The position numbers and the translations under genes were made by a program. A DNA stretch of 64,000 bases. It comes from Hymenopellis radicata (lineage: Eukaryota > Basidiomycota > Agaricomycetes > Agaricales > Physalacriaceae). The stretch covers positions 1-64,000 of the forward strand of contig JADNRX010000310.1 in assembly GCA_015501595.1 (NCBI GenBank), read 5' to 3'. The stretch's first letter is position 1. Each line of letters opens with the position of its first letter. The notes beneath the pieces are model-generated. The model saw only the letters and a list, made by a program, of their open reading frames with translations, made no database searches and was not told the origin of the DNA. This document shows, piece after piece, positions 50,748 through 62,029 of the stretch.

Positions 50748-52299
50748 CTATAGTAATAATGCGGCGTACTCTTGTTCAGATAAAGCTACCGTTCGATATG
50801 TAAACAATCCCCAGCAGTCCTCCGAAAACCGCATTCCAGAGAGGGTGAGATCTACTCTATCTTCTCGCAGACGCAACGGCCTACGAGAGAAGCCACCACC
50901 GTCCATGAATGTGTTCCTCCGACGCGTCCATTGCCCATGTTCCCCGCGAGTGAAACAAGAAAACCGTCCGTCTGTGATGGAACCGTACTCGTTGTCCAGG
51001 CTGAAGTCGCCCTGAACTTGGGTTGCTTCATCATAGGCAAATACAAGAAAGACAGTGGTGAGGGTAGGTGAAGCCAAATCCTCAATGAAGAGGATCTCTT
51101 CCTTTTCCCAGTCTGCATCCACCAGCACACGATTCCTTCTATACCAGCCGTATTGTGCTTCTTGTAGGCGGCGGAAGCACTGTCTCTCTTCGAAGAGATC
51201 TTCATCCTCGCTGTCAAACTTATCATTTCTGCTGACTTCCCCCACACTCTCCTCATCAGCCTCAGCCTCGCTTGTACCTTCGCCCGGCTCATCGTCAGTG
51301 TCGGAGTTTTCACCGTCCTCATCATCCTCATTGCTCCAGCAAGGGTTCCGAATTGGCACAATGTACGCCGGATGACTCAAGGCGAAGACGCGCAGAGCTG
51401 CAAAATCGCGCACGGTGCGCCGAAAAAGTGGGTGATCCCAATAGATATCAGAAGGATGATGCTGAGAATACTTGAGCAAAAGAAGAAAAAGCAGGATCTA
51501 CTTACTCACAGCATAGGCTTGGTACACATTGGGGACCGTCATCAGGCGCAGTTTGCGAAGAATAGACTCTTTAGGATTGAATGATACAAGTAGTGGAATG
51601 ATTTGAGTGCCCATTTCAGGCGAGCACCTCAGGGTCAAATCCAGCAGGAGCATGTCACGGATCGGACGAGCGATGAACAAGTCCGAAAGTAACCGGAGAT
51701 CAACATCCAGCTGGACGATGTTTCCGAAGGTGTATATACGCGTCGAGGGCTTGTAGCGTGAAAGCGGAGGGTCTGTCTCGTCAGCGTTGGTGGCGACAGG
51801 CGACTGTCAGAAGTTCAGGTTTTGAAAGACAACACTGTGAACGGCTGCAAACCTTGATGGCGGTACCAAGGTTGTCTGTGGCCCTAGAAGGCATAAACTC
51901 CAAAGCGTATATTGCGGATGCCTTGTCTACATTTTTCATGAAGGCAGCGACCTATAAGGAGCGAGCAGTTAGACATGGTGACCTCTATCCTCCAAACAGT
52001 CATACCTGATCGGCAGCAAGGCCTTTCGCGATACGTGGTTGGTATAATCTGCGCATGCACGAGTAGAGAAGCGCGGAATATCTTCCGTTGTCGTAAACCT
52101 TGGAGCGCTTGAATTCATCAAGTGCATCCCATGTGAAGTGGTAAATCGAATTGAAGAGTTCAAGGGGAGCGTGATGCAGTCGCCGATAAAAGTCGAGGAA
52201 GTCTGGGTTATCGAAAAGCCTGTCATCCCAGAAGAGGATGTTGACGGAAGGCTTGGGAGCCAAGGCCATGGTGGTAACGGGAAAGAACGGACACAGCAT
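50748..52299 (-). CDS. Uncharacterised protein, two or more exons, apparently intact
   Basis: The ATG at 52299 (MLCPFFPVTTMALAPKPSVN; an internal Met 10 codons later is an alternative start). Exon 1 contains ILFWDDRLFDNPDFLDFYRR and WDALDEFKRSKVYDNGRYSA. Exon 2 begins VAAFMKNVDKASAIYALEFM. An intron follows AIK, and exon 3 continues SPVATNADETDPPLSRYKPS, LDVDLRLLSDLFIARPIRDM and LRKLRLMTVPNVYQAYAVSK. The last exon, KYSQHHPSDIYWDHPLFRRT, has an acidic middle (DDEDGENSDTDDEPGEGTSE) and ends ALSEQEYAALLL at 50748. Joins keep frame. I recognise no domain. Confidence 0.6.
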
Positions 52300-52579
52300 T
52301 TACACAGCCACCACCGCCATTCGCCTCTTCGGAAAATTGGTCACCGGTGCTATTTTTGAACCGAGGCAGATCCAAATCAGGACGCCAAACCTACCGCATC
52401 CGCGCCGCACTACCGTTCCACCAATGTCTTGCATCCGCGGTTCCACCAATGTCATCCTCATCTGTGATTGCCTCGGAGACCTGGACATGGACCAAAGGGA
52501 AGAGACCTGCAAGGTGCATAGACTCTAAGGTATTTGGAAGACGTCCACTGATTAGTAGTGTATAGCTTGCCATATGCCT

Positions 52580-53277
52580 TCCCTCACCTCATTTCTTCGG
52601 ACAATGCGGCCTTCATTACTGGTAGCGATATTCAAGTGCTCAATCTCCAGTGTAGCTGGTGCCGGAGACCCCTGATATTCAATACTATCACCATTACGGA
52701 TGGTTTTGCTGCTCCACGCAAATTCGGAACTGTTTGGGTTCTCGAATGCGGACACCTCCTGGACACCTACTGTGTCGCCGCAATTTTATCACCAAGCGGC
52801 TGCAGTATCTTAGAGCTATCTACTGCTGCAGAGAGAGCAAACGTTCCAGACAGTTACCAGCCTGTCTGTCTTGGGAAGGTGTACTCTTGCCGTGCTCCTG
52901 CGTGCAATTCGACTTTCACAATAACAGCTTGTGACAGAAGTCCCACCCAGGCAGCTGCTGCTGACTCGCTTCATACGCCAGGCGCATGGACATTCTCATC
53001 GGGCACCACCGAGTGTTGCACTCTAACACCGTTCAGTAATGTCTGGGCAGCAGCACCAGTTTACGGAACACTTGACGAGTTGAAGCGCAGTGGACATGGA
53101 GTCGATATTCTCATTGATGGCATGAGAGGACCAACCGGTGAGGCTTTACGCGCTCCAAGGATGTATGTTTCTCCGAATTACTATGTTGTAGAATGGTCGA
53201 CATCCCGGTTCTCTACTTTACCTTGTCGTTCTGAGTCTCCAAGAGTACTGTATCCGCCGACTAGTATGCAGCAATAA
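52580..53277 (+). CDS. RING-finger-like protein
   Basis: A single open exon of about 230 residues without an in-frame ATG near its start, so an upstream exon is expected (an acceptor gtag lies near 52626). Zinc-type residues: CSWCRRPL, WVLECGHLLDTYC and VYSCRAPACNSTF. This C-x2-C ... C-x-H-x4-5-C ... C-x4-C spacing resembles a RING or RING-like finger, but not all eight ligands are obvious. The remainder (GHGVDILIDGMRGPTGEALR) has no known domain. E3 ligase activity would be speculation. Confidence 0.45.
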
Positions 53278-53549
53278 AAATGATAACATTTTGAGCTTTA
53301 GAAACATTTATACGGTAAAGTTGAGCAAGTCGTCACGTCCAGTATCAACGCGCGCCGGTGATCCTGAGGTAAGTACTCTAGTCTACACCACCAAACTTCT
53401 TGTCAATCGTCAAAGATTGGTCAGAAGGGAGCAGCGACCTTCGCCGCTAACTCGCATTCCTTGCAACTAGCTTCTGAGGATGGTAAGAATGCCGACGAGA
53501 ACATACTACATTTCATCAGACAAGTGACAAGCTGGAGAGCGTACCTTAG

Positions 53550-53968
53550 ATGAACGTGGACACCGACATGATTAGTGCACCAGTAGAGTACGGACCTTTG
53601 AATGATCAGGTCGTTATGATCGTCACATGTCGTTTTCCCGCCGCCCCGCCAGTCATCCCGCCTACACTCGATGTCGACTTGACAGGCGCCGCAATGAAGA
53701 CGAGTCCTTACGCGCAGCAAGATGTCTATCCCAAGGAATATCTGCCAGAGATTACGGTGAATTTGGGGCACAGACGTTGTAGAGTTCATTATCAGGTAAC
53801 AATTCTTCGAAAGATTTACTCACCAAAGCACAGGCACTAGTCGACCCCAGATGTCGCAAGAGTGTTCGCATAAACAGCTCTTCAAGAACCCTCTGGCTCA
53901 AAGGAGTCCAAGACGAAATAATCGCGATGCTGCGAAGCTTGACGCACCACCGGCGAAGTGTCGTCTAG
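53550..53968 (+). CDS. Small hypothetical protein, two exons
   Basis: The ATG at 53550 starts MNVDTDMISAPVEYGPLNDQ. Exon 1 continues VVMIVTCRFPAAPPVIPPTL and NLGHRRCRVHYQ. An intron of about 38 bp (gtaaca...cacag) leads to ALVDPRCRKSVRINSSSRTL and RSLTHHRRSVV with TAG at 53966-53968. The splice keeps frame. No family recognised. Confidence 0.5.
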
Positions 53969-54261
53969 CGAGGGTATCCGTAACATCACGGCCATAATAA
54001 ATAATGAGTGATATGCGCCCAAAAAGAAACACTCACCCAAGATGATGAGAGCTCCAGGACTTCGCCAGTACTAAGCGCAGGAGAACATAGTGAACCTTGT
54101 CCCATTTCAACAATACTAGGGCAAGAAGACTCCGCCATCGTGAATCTCGTCCCGACAGGAACTTGGCACATGTCGAGGGGTCCGCCAACAACAGCATATC
54201 TGTATGGACAGTATATGACATGCCCAGAGGAGTTAAGAAAACGAATTATAGAGGAAGTCGG

Positions 54262-54700
54262 GTCAAAGTCGATAGGCTTGGAGATAATGGTAGGATTTGG
54301 GTGAGAGAGGGAGAGAAGGGAACAGTTTAGAGCTGTTTCTGGGCCGATTCGCGTCAATCGGACAGCAGATTCCGAATGCGTGATCTCAAAATGGGGTATA
54401 CGAGCCCCGGAGATCAAAGTCGATGGGCTCGGGAGCGAGTTGGGGAGGTGAGAGAAGAGAACAGTCTGCAGCTGTTTCTGGACCGTTCCACGTCAATCGA
54501 ACAGCAGATTCTGAATGTACGACCTCGAAATGGGGTACACGAGCCCCGGAGGTCGAAGTCGACGGGCTCGGGAGCGATGATAGGATTTGGATGGGGAGGA
54601 AAGAGAAGAGAACGACGTACAGCCGACGACAGATCCTGAATGCGCAACCTCAAAATGGGGTACACGAGCCCGGAGGTCAAGTCGACAGGCTCGGAGACGA
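54262..54700. repeat. Tandem repeat, three diverged units of about 125-155 bp
   Basis: Each unit holds gctcgggagcga / ggcttggagataat, gagaagagaac, cgtcaatcg-acagcagatt, aaaatggggtacacgagccc and cggaggtc-aagtcg. Units start near 54262, 54421 and 54560, with a fourth beginning near 54683. Open frames across it on the minus strand (ending 53986) are repeat-driven. DNA from 54701 to 55303 shows no gene. Confidence 0.75.
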
Positions 54701-55303
54701 CGGTCCAGCCAAGGATACGCATAAATATGTTGCGTGGAATAACGACTCAACACATTGTTGAATTCCTTAAAATATTAAAAACAATATCAAAATAGATGGC
54801 GGTGATCTTGTCGGGTGGATTGTCTTCCTCGGGTGATGCATGATGGTGAGAGGAGGACAAAATCGGTGTGTGGCTGTGCTGATCCCTTCGCGAGGGTGCT
54901 TTATACGCGTGTTGGTCGTGCTCACTGCTCAGTAGTGGAGTGAACTTCATGATTACTTGCTAGCTAAACAATCTACACGTAGGTAACGAATATTGTCGAT
55001 CATTGTAAATAGAGAATCCGGAGTAAGAGGTGGAATGCTCAAGTTCTCGTCAAATGAGAAGACGAACTGGCTGAGACGTCCTCCAGATCATCTTGCAATC
55101 TCCCTGTGGATGCGTAGATCCAGAGCCAAGGAGTGAAGAAAACGGCAAATTTGAACGAACGAAATCCCATGTCTTGGAGGAAATGATGTCAACATGGTCT
55201 TGTAGAACGATCTCTGACTGCTTTGACAAGCAGAGTGGAAATCGTCGTAGAAACCTAACTACTTCCCACGTTCGCGTCCTTCTCACTCGCGCGCCCCTTA
55301 CAC

Positions 55304-57482
55304 TCATAGCTGCGACTGTGGAATGAGAAGGAGTGCGGGGTCGACATTGAGATGTTGGGCAGTGGTGTCCGGATTATCCAGGTGCTCGTTCTCTAAAGCG
55401 GTAAGAACGAGCAGGTCGTTGTCAGATGCATCAGCTTTGAGACTGGGCACAAGAGCGTCAGATGTCCGAATGTGCGCTGATGAAACGAGGCCGAAAGTTT
55501 CGCCGGTGATGATCTTGGGCAACGTAGGAAGAGGTGTAAGCACGGTGCCTGTCTGCTGCATTGTGATAGCGTAGTACCGAAACACAGTGTAGTTCACTAG
55601 ACGAACATGATGGCTGCCATGGGTGACAATCGAAATGAAGCGGCTCTTACCTACACGAATGTTCTGACGAAGAACAAAGTCGTCTGATAGGGAAATAAAC
55701 ATGCTGAGTCCACAAGGCATCGCGCGCATAATGCTGTTCCAACCCTTGTGCGACCCCTCTATCCGTGTACCGTCTGAGAGAATGTCTTGACGGCTTCGCG
55801 TTAAGCAGCCCTTTCGTGCGTGAGTAACCTGATCACTGTGTACCTAACCAGGAGTATGAGATGGCTATATTACGGAGATACAGTGATAAGTACCTTTGGA
55901 GCGGCGCTGACCATACATCTCCTTTGGCAGCCCACTTGTCGTAAACTGACAGAAGGTTGCGTCCTTGGTCCTCCTTCGAAAAGTACTCAGCTCCAGACCC
56001 ATTCTTTGAACGCGTCTTCAGCAAAGCCCGGCTGATATCACCAGCCACCGCATCCCGCGCTGAATTTTTTGAACCGTTGAGAATAGCTGCAAGACATCTG
56101 AATGCTCAGGTCAGTCAAAGAGAACTTTGATTGACTCTGAAAACTTACCGCGTGACAGATGTCGTTGAAGACCTGAAGTGTTGGTGGCGCGCACCGTACA
56201 GCAGTTGTCTACAATACCCATTTCAGGCAATGGAAGACCTAAAACCTTGCACCGTTCTGCCAGACGCTTGAGCATGTCGGCTGCTTCCCTCGGAGATTGG
56301 GATTCACAGAGACGCTACAAAGGAGACAATCAGGAAAACTGATTGAATATGTCTGGACAATGCGCTTACCCAGACACAATTTCGTTCAGCTCATGGATGA
56401 TTGTTGAAATGCCGCCCTTCAAGAGTTGAGTTCGTTGCTTGTCACTACGACAACAGCCTTCTTAGCTGCTTTGAATGTATTGTCCATTGACACTGAGATA
56501 GCTGGAAACACAGTCAGCAGATTCCACAGCTCAAAAGACCACTGACCGGACAGAGTTTTCAGATATTCGGATGACTCGGACTGTCGCGTCTTCTCACGAA
56601 AGGACGAGTAGACTTCCGAAACTAATTCATCTGAAATAGAAGACCAAGGTCCTTGCGAATCGAAGGCCTCGCGGCTTTCGAAGCGCTCAAATGGTGGGAG
56701 CTTGACGGCGGCAGACAGAGAGAACGGATTGTCGCCGTCAGAAGACTTTTTGTGAAGGCCAATACGAGCGTCGTCTGTTTCACGGTGGACTTTGTTGGCG
56801 CCGGTGCCACTGCCAGGTCAGCTCTGGCAGCATCACAATGATTGAGATATTCCAGATGCAGTTGATGGTATCGGAGGAGATGTAGCTCTAAGAATGGTCA
56901 GGTGATAGTTGCACTCGCCAAAAGAAACTTACGTCTGATGTGTTCCTCCAGCGCACCGGATGTTGACGTCAAGCGAAGCTCGACGATAAAGTTCCAGAGT
57001 TCCCGAGTAAATGCCGAACGCTGGTGGAAGATTGGGATGTCGACTATTGGAAACGCGTCAGCATGGGTATTAATTACATCGAATTGATTCTTACTTGGAA
57101 TTTGCCAGTGCTCTCAGTGTTCCCAGAAGGCCGGGTTCGTGAGCGCATAACAGAACGGCTCCTGCTTATTCTTTTCACAGTCCTTGCACCGTCCCTGATA
57201 ACCGTACGCCATCTCTTCCCCGTCACTCCCGTGAACGCGTCGAGGAAGACCAGTCCAACCTTTATTCCATGCCATATTCGTACCGTGACACTTCGGACAA
57301 CGATTGAAGTCTTGGGCGGGATAGTAGAAAGGATGGAGAATGTGGAGCGGTTGCAGGTATCCCGTAGCTGGGGTTATTCCATTCAGCGCCTTTCGTCTGG
57401 AGTAATGAGAGTATGTTGGAGGTAAAAACCGTGGTCCGAAGATGGGGAAGTGGAGCGGGAGTGAGTCGGTTTTCTCGCTCAC
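55304..57482 (-). CDS. DUF6729-like zinc-binding / DDE-type transposase-like gene, partly broken
   Basis: The minus strand reads DFNRCPKCHGTNMAWNKGWT, YGYQGRCKDCEKNKQEPFCY (paired C-x2-C), SAFTRELWNFIVELRLTSTS, then SMDNTFKAAKKAVVV, QRTQLLKGGISTIIHELNEI, RLCESQSPREAADMLKRLAE, LPLPEMGIVDNCCTVRATNT, AGDISRALLKTRSKNGSGAE, YFSKEDQGRNLLSVYDKWAA and the tail VRLVNYTVFRYYAITMQQTG to QSQL. MDNTF and VDNCC resemble the first two acidic residues of an RNase H-fold transposase in basidiomycete families with an N-terminal DUF6729 zinc module. One base is missing between AVVV and QRTQ near 56450, and no start ATG is clear at the 5' end. Probably a degenerating element or its domesticated relative. Confidence 0.5.
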
Positions 57483-58584
57483 AAGAAGAGAGCAGTATGC
57501 TACGGCGTTAGCGCTCCATTTCAGCTGTACGTCGAGCCACGGTGGGACGTCCTTGACTTGCTTGACTCAACTGTCGTACCTGTTAGTTACCTATATTGAG
57601 AAATGAGTGAATTTCCAAATAATGGCATGCCAAATGACGACGACGGGGGGGCGGGAGTCGGTATATAACACGGCGCGCACGACAATGACTTTGACGCGAG
57701 GGATAAGCATGTTTTTCAAAATACAGGAGTGACGAGAAGGAACTCAACGGATTCGAACACCTATTACCGAAATGCGAGGCGAAGGTCGTCCTGTAAATCG
57801 CCAATGACGGCGGCAAAGTGTGAAGATGTTGATGCGAGATTGAGTCGGCGTATCCAGTACACACAAAGGAGACCGCAGCCAAGTCGAAGGGTTGATACAG
57901 GCAGGAGGTCCGCAACTTAGTGAAATGAAAATCATCGATGGCGGGGATAACAATAGATAGCCGCGGCGGCTTTCAAGATAGACATGTACGAGGACTTATA
58001 CCTTCGCCATGATGATGATCGCGGTCGAAGACCAAAGTCTGTCTTCCAAAAAACACAAAGAGCAGGCACGACGATAGCAGGCACGACGATGGCGACAGCG
58101 ACCAGGTTAGATGTGGATGTGGCAATGACTCCAATGCACCAAATCTGGGCAGATCCGTGGGTGTTGTGGGCGATCGATGGGCGGGCGTGCGGTCAAACGC
58201 ATCTTTATTTGATGCTGAGTCATCTTGATTTTGGTCAGAGCTGCTCACTCTTCTTCCTCCCACTCTCACAGTTTTCTCTTTCCTCTGTCTCCCGCATCGC
58301 CTTACTAGAACGCGTAAGCCGTCAACGACGCAGCTACGTGTAAGCCCCAGAAATCGGGCATCCAAGCTCACGCTGACGCCGGCACTGTCATTGCGGCATT
58401 GCGCCAGCAACGGGACAGACGCCAACGACGACGACGCTGGAGATGCTGGATGACACCGAAGGTGACGGGAGTCGTGTGAAGAGACGCCGCGAACGCGACT
58501 TGGGCTGAGCGCCAATGTGCGTGCCTGTGGATTCGGTATGTCTCGCTTTGCTCGAGGCAGACAGCTTATCTTTCCTTGGCGTAG
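57483..58584. other. No gene recognised
   Basis: Long minus-strand frames here (57973-58626) are Ser/Arg/Pro-rich without a domain and overlap the ubiquitin remnant in antisense. I do not call them. Confidence 0.35.
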
Positions 58585-58955
58585 GCCAAGATCCGGGATA
58601 AGGAAGGCATTCCTCCTGACCAGCAACGCTCACAACGTCAAGACAAAGATCCAGAACAAGGAGGGCATCCCTCTCGACTAGCAGCGCCTTATCTTCGCTA
58701 GAAAGCCGCTAGACGATGGCCGCACTCTTTCCGACTACAATATCCAGAAGTCATCTACCCTTCACCTCGTCCTGCGCCTTCGTGAGGGCATGCAGATTTT
58801 CGTCAAGACGCTTACGGGCAAGATTATCACTCTCGAGGTTGAGTCTGCTGACGCTATCGACAAAGTCAAGGTACGTGTTACTTGTTATTCGTGCAAGGTC
58901 AACAGCTTACTTTCCTTGATGTAGGCATCCATACTGGCAAGCAGCTCGAGGCGGC
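58585..58955 (+). pseudogene. Polyubiquitin gene fragment
   Basis: After a gtag acceptor at 58581-58584 the plus strand reads AKIRDKEGIPPDQQR. It then jumps by deletion into NVKTKIQNKEGIPLD, a TAG in place of a Gln codon, [20 protein letters not shown] and [16 protein letters not shown], and the next unit [20 protein letters not shown] followed by DAIDKVK. An intron (58871-58924) comes next, then a short HTGKQLE piece. Introns sit at the same codon of successive units and resemble each other (acagctta...tttccttg..gtag), so unit and intron were duplicated together. The copy is dead: one nonsense change and two deletions. Confidence 0.85.
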
Positions 58956-59213
58956 CATGCACGTTCCCAGCCACCTCCCTACCCCCCATTTCGGTGCTGG
59001 TATGTGGATGGCTCTTTTGAGTATTCTGCGCCGCGCCGCGCGCGGGGTCTCTGCACTTATACAGAAACGCGTGTATCGCATTATAGAGTATATACATGTT
59101 AATGACAATGACCTGAACGCGTGCATGCGCCACAAATCGCCGCGCCTGCCCACCAGGCAGCAAGATTTTTTAGGGTTGTGTGGCTGACATGACCGGGAGT
59201 GGGCGTAAGCACT

Positions 59214-59405
59214 CTAAGTTTGAGGTCGACGATCTACCAATAGCCATTGGCAGCCGCCTCGACGAAACGCGTGTGCTGAGTAAAAGCTCTCATTCTGGTA
59301 GAGCTGCGTTATGTAAGCCAACCTCGCGACGTGTATCTCGTACTCTCTCACTGATTCGGGTTTCCCAGACTGAGCCACATCAAGCCAATACGCCACGTTA
59401 ATCAA
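59214..59405 (-). pseudogene. Crypton-like recombinase, HxxR-box fragment
   Basis: The minus strand reads QNESFYSAHAFRRGGCQWLL followed by VDRRP. It is nearly identical at DNA level, in inverted orientation, to 39280-39362. Nothing else of the gene is attached on its 5' side. Confidence 0.65.
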
Positions 59406-59639
59406 ACGGTAAGCGACGCATCGCGTCGGGGGTGGCCATCATACCAGACTGACGGATTCTGCTGGGGCGCGTTACTTTACGGCCCAACAAGCGAGAGAGG
59501 TCTGGCAACCAATCGATTCTCGTTGTCCCAATCACACACTCTCTTTCCCCTCACGACGAGGAAGGCATAGAAAAACAACAAGAAATCGTCTTCAATAGGC
59601 TACAAGACTTCAGGCAAGCAACAACGGTACAGACTTATT

Positions 59640-61100
59640 CAACGCCACATGATCGACATTGGCGAGGTCCTGTCCTTCCAAAGAGAAAAAATCCGTTTCT
59701 GCCTTCTAAATCATCGTCGTTCCATGACATAAGATATCGGTAGACCGTCTTGGCGTTGAATGATGTGGACCACCACCCCATTCTACAATTCGTCGAACCG
59801 GCCAACAGAGTTCAGCGTTGGCCCATTGGACCGAACCTCGACGGACAGAATGTCCTCCATACGCCAAGATGTCCGTCACCTTGATATCAACCAACAAATT
59901 ATGGAAGAACTCTATAAATTTCTTCTGAGACTGGGAGGATGGTAAGCGGTGCCCATGATCGACTTAACACCGTTCTCACCAAGGGTTTTGGTTTTAGAGC
60001 CATTAGATTTCCTCTTTTGTCAAATGAGCGAAACACGTAGCCCTTGCTAATTCTCGAATAGCAGATCCATCGGCTCGGCCAGCGCACAGGGCATAAATGT
60101 GCCATATTATCAGGAAGTTCATAGATGATGAATGGTTTATATCTGTGATTGGATGTTGCATCAGTACCTCGCTGTATGAGAACAATACTTACCACCGAAA
60201 GGGCGATTTTTCCTGTGGTGTAAACGAATAATAATAAAGGATAGTTCGAGGACTTTATCATATCCGAATTCAATTTCGTGAGCCTGAAGAGTCAGAACCT
60301 CGTCCAAGCGCAAGAAACAAATGAATGCAATCGTAAGAATAGCTTGAAGCGCTATGCGTATGCCGGCAGAAGCCCAATCTTTTTCTGACGGATTTTGTAG
60401 GTGAAACATTGTGCCTCGATAAATATCCTGCATGTTTGTCTAGAGAGAATAAGTTTTAGCTGTCACCTAAGGAGCCTGACTGACTGACGGCAGTAAGGGC
60501 GCGAGAGCTCGTCGGCTTCTCCCCATGAACTTGGACCTGAAAATGGAGTTTTCAGAGTAGAGAGAGATAGCAGACGGCGAGAACGCACCTTGCGCCTTTG
60601 GAGCCCTTTCAGGAAGGACGAAAGACCAATCGAAATGGTAGGATTGCCAGTGCCTTTCTCTGGGTCCCACGCCAAACGACCGCGACGACCCTCAAACGAG
60701 AATCGCTTCGTCAGCGCCGACCGCATTTTATTAGCGGTAGTCATGGCAAGTGGCTTTCCTTCCGTGCGAGGCTGGCCATTCGAAAAATGATCGTCACATC
60801 TGCGCCCAGCATGAGTAGACAAAACCTGCAGGCAAAGGGAAGCTCACGCGTCCATGATCCACGCTGCAATCATTAAATCGATTCTCTTGGGAAGTACCTT
60901 GAGATCCCAGGGTTTTACGCCCGTCTTCCACCAGCCTTTTTCTTGGCCATATTTGGCAAACTGGAGAGAGAGTCTGGACTTGAGGAATAACAGAGTAGGT
61001 GGAAGGCACTGGGATTGTCTTACCGAGTGTAGCTCTTCGCCATGTTGGGATTGACGTCTTGAGCTACCTGAGAGCGCACGAAGTCAAACTCCTCGTCGTC
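59640..61100 (-). pseudogene. Crypton-like tyrosine recombinase, longer copy
   Basis: Minus-strand blocks in order: FAKYGQEKGWWKTGVKPWDL, LPKRIDLMIAAWIMDA, TANKMRSALTKRFSFEGRRG, TGNPTISIGLSSFLKGLQRR, NPSEKDWASAGIRIALQAIL, FICFLRLDEVLTLQAHEIEF (first catalytic Arg in FLRLDE), LHHRKNRPFGG, KPFIIYELPDNMAHLCPVR, ISKGYVFRSFDKRGN, LAYGGHSVRRGSVQ (H-x-x-R box), WPVRRIVEWGG and, after a one-base loss near 59772, WSTSFNAKTVYRYLMSWNDD, whose Tyr fits the nucleophile position. An acidic stretch upstream (MDDLDEESETAEMCENSDDD, about 61100-61240) parallels the lead of the copy at 38640 and may be its N-terminus. One visible frameshift and unclear exon joins make activity doubtful. Confidence 0.7.
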
Positions 61101-61359
61101 GTCGTCGTCGTCGCTGCCATCATCATCATCATCGCTATTCTCGCACATTTCCGCAGTTTCCGACTCCTCGTCCAAGTCATCCATAACTTCCATCAGTTCG
61201 TCATTACTGAGGGACTCCAAACCGAGATTGATATAGGGATGAATGCCTTCTAAGCCTTCGACGTCAACTGGACTTGGGTCACTGGGGTGGTAGGCATAGA
61301 TGGCTGAGAGGGGAGTAAACCAGGGAAGGTGACTGTGTATACCAAACGGCGTCTTCAAA

Positions 61360-62029
61360 GCCTCCTACGGCAGAGAGTCAAAGACAGTTCAAGATAAAGG
61401 ATGCGGAGCGTCGCCATGACTCGAAATACGGCGTTCGCACTAAATTAATAGTGGATCTGATCGTCATGAACTTGCGCGCGGAATTCAGAGACAAAATGGT
61501 GGAGTGGCTTCGAATCGGTGACCAGACATTGCTCCAAGGGGACAGGAAAACAACGACATGAAGAGGCCGTCAAAACCCGAGGCGATTGCGAGGTGATGGC
61601 CAAGAAGTCCCAGGAAGGGGGACCGGGTGTAATGCTATTCTGCAGAATGATACTTCACCGTACATTTAAAGTTTGTACGTGTAGCATAGCCCAAGTGGTT
61701 ATCGACGTCGAAGGAAACTGATCTCCGTAGATTCCGCATGGAGGTCATTGCAGGCGAATTGCTCAAGTAACGGATTTATCCGCATCCTTCAGGATTCTCT
61801 TCCTGACTTGGAGCTGCCGGCATCTCGGACGATGGCAGGTGATCCTGCTCAGCCAGCTCCTCCCCCGGAACGGAAATTCATCCGGAATCGCGTACGTTTT
61901 TTGATAACTTCACTGGAGTTTGCTCATTGGATTTTCAGGAATGGCGACACATGCATGTAGCTGACGTTCTGTCCATACCCGATAAGTAAGAGGTCAATTA
62001 CTGCTCGCAGAGTCGACTAGGCAGCAGGA
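61360..62029. other. No gene recognised
   Basis: Short plus-strand frames (61518-61721, 61748-61960) lack domains. A stretch near 61683 resembles a pol III A box, but no B box follows. Confidence 0.35.

Noticed and set aside
57973..58626. 217-residue minus-strand protein
   Set aside because: Low-complexity Ser/Arg-rich translation without relatives; part of it is antisense to the polyubiquitin remnant.
61081..61132. Trinucleotide microsatellite as a separate element
   Set aside because: It encodes the Asp-rich stretch of the putative recombinase N-terminus; no sign of function as a repeat on its own.
61675..61760. Possible tRNA g
   Set aside because: TAGCCCAAGTGG fits a pol III A box, but no B box (GGTTCGANTCC-like) or cloverleaf follows at the right distance.
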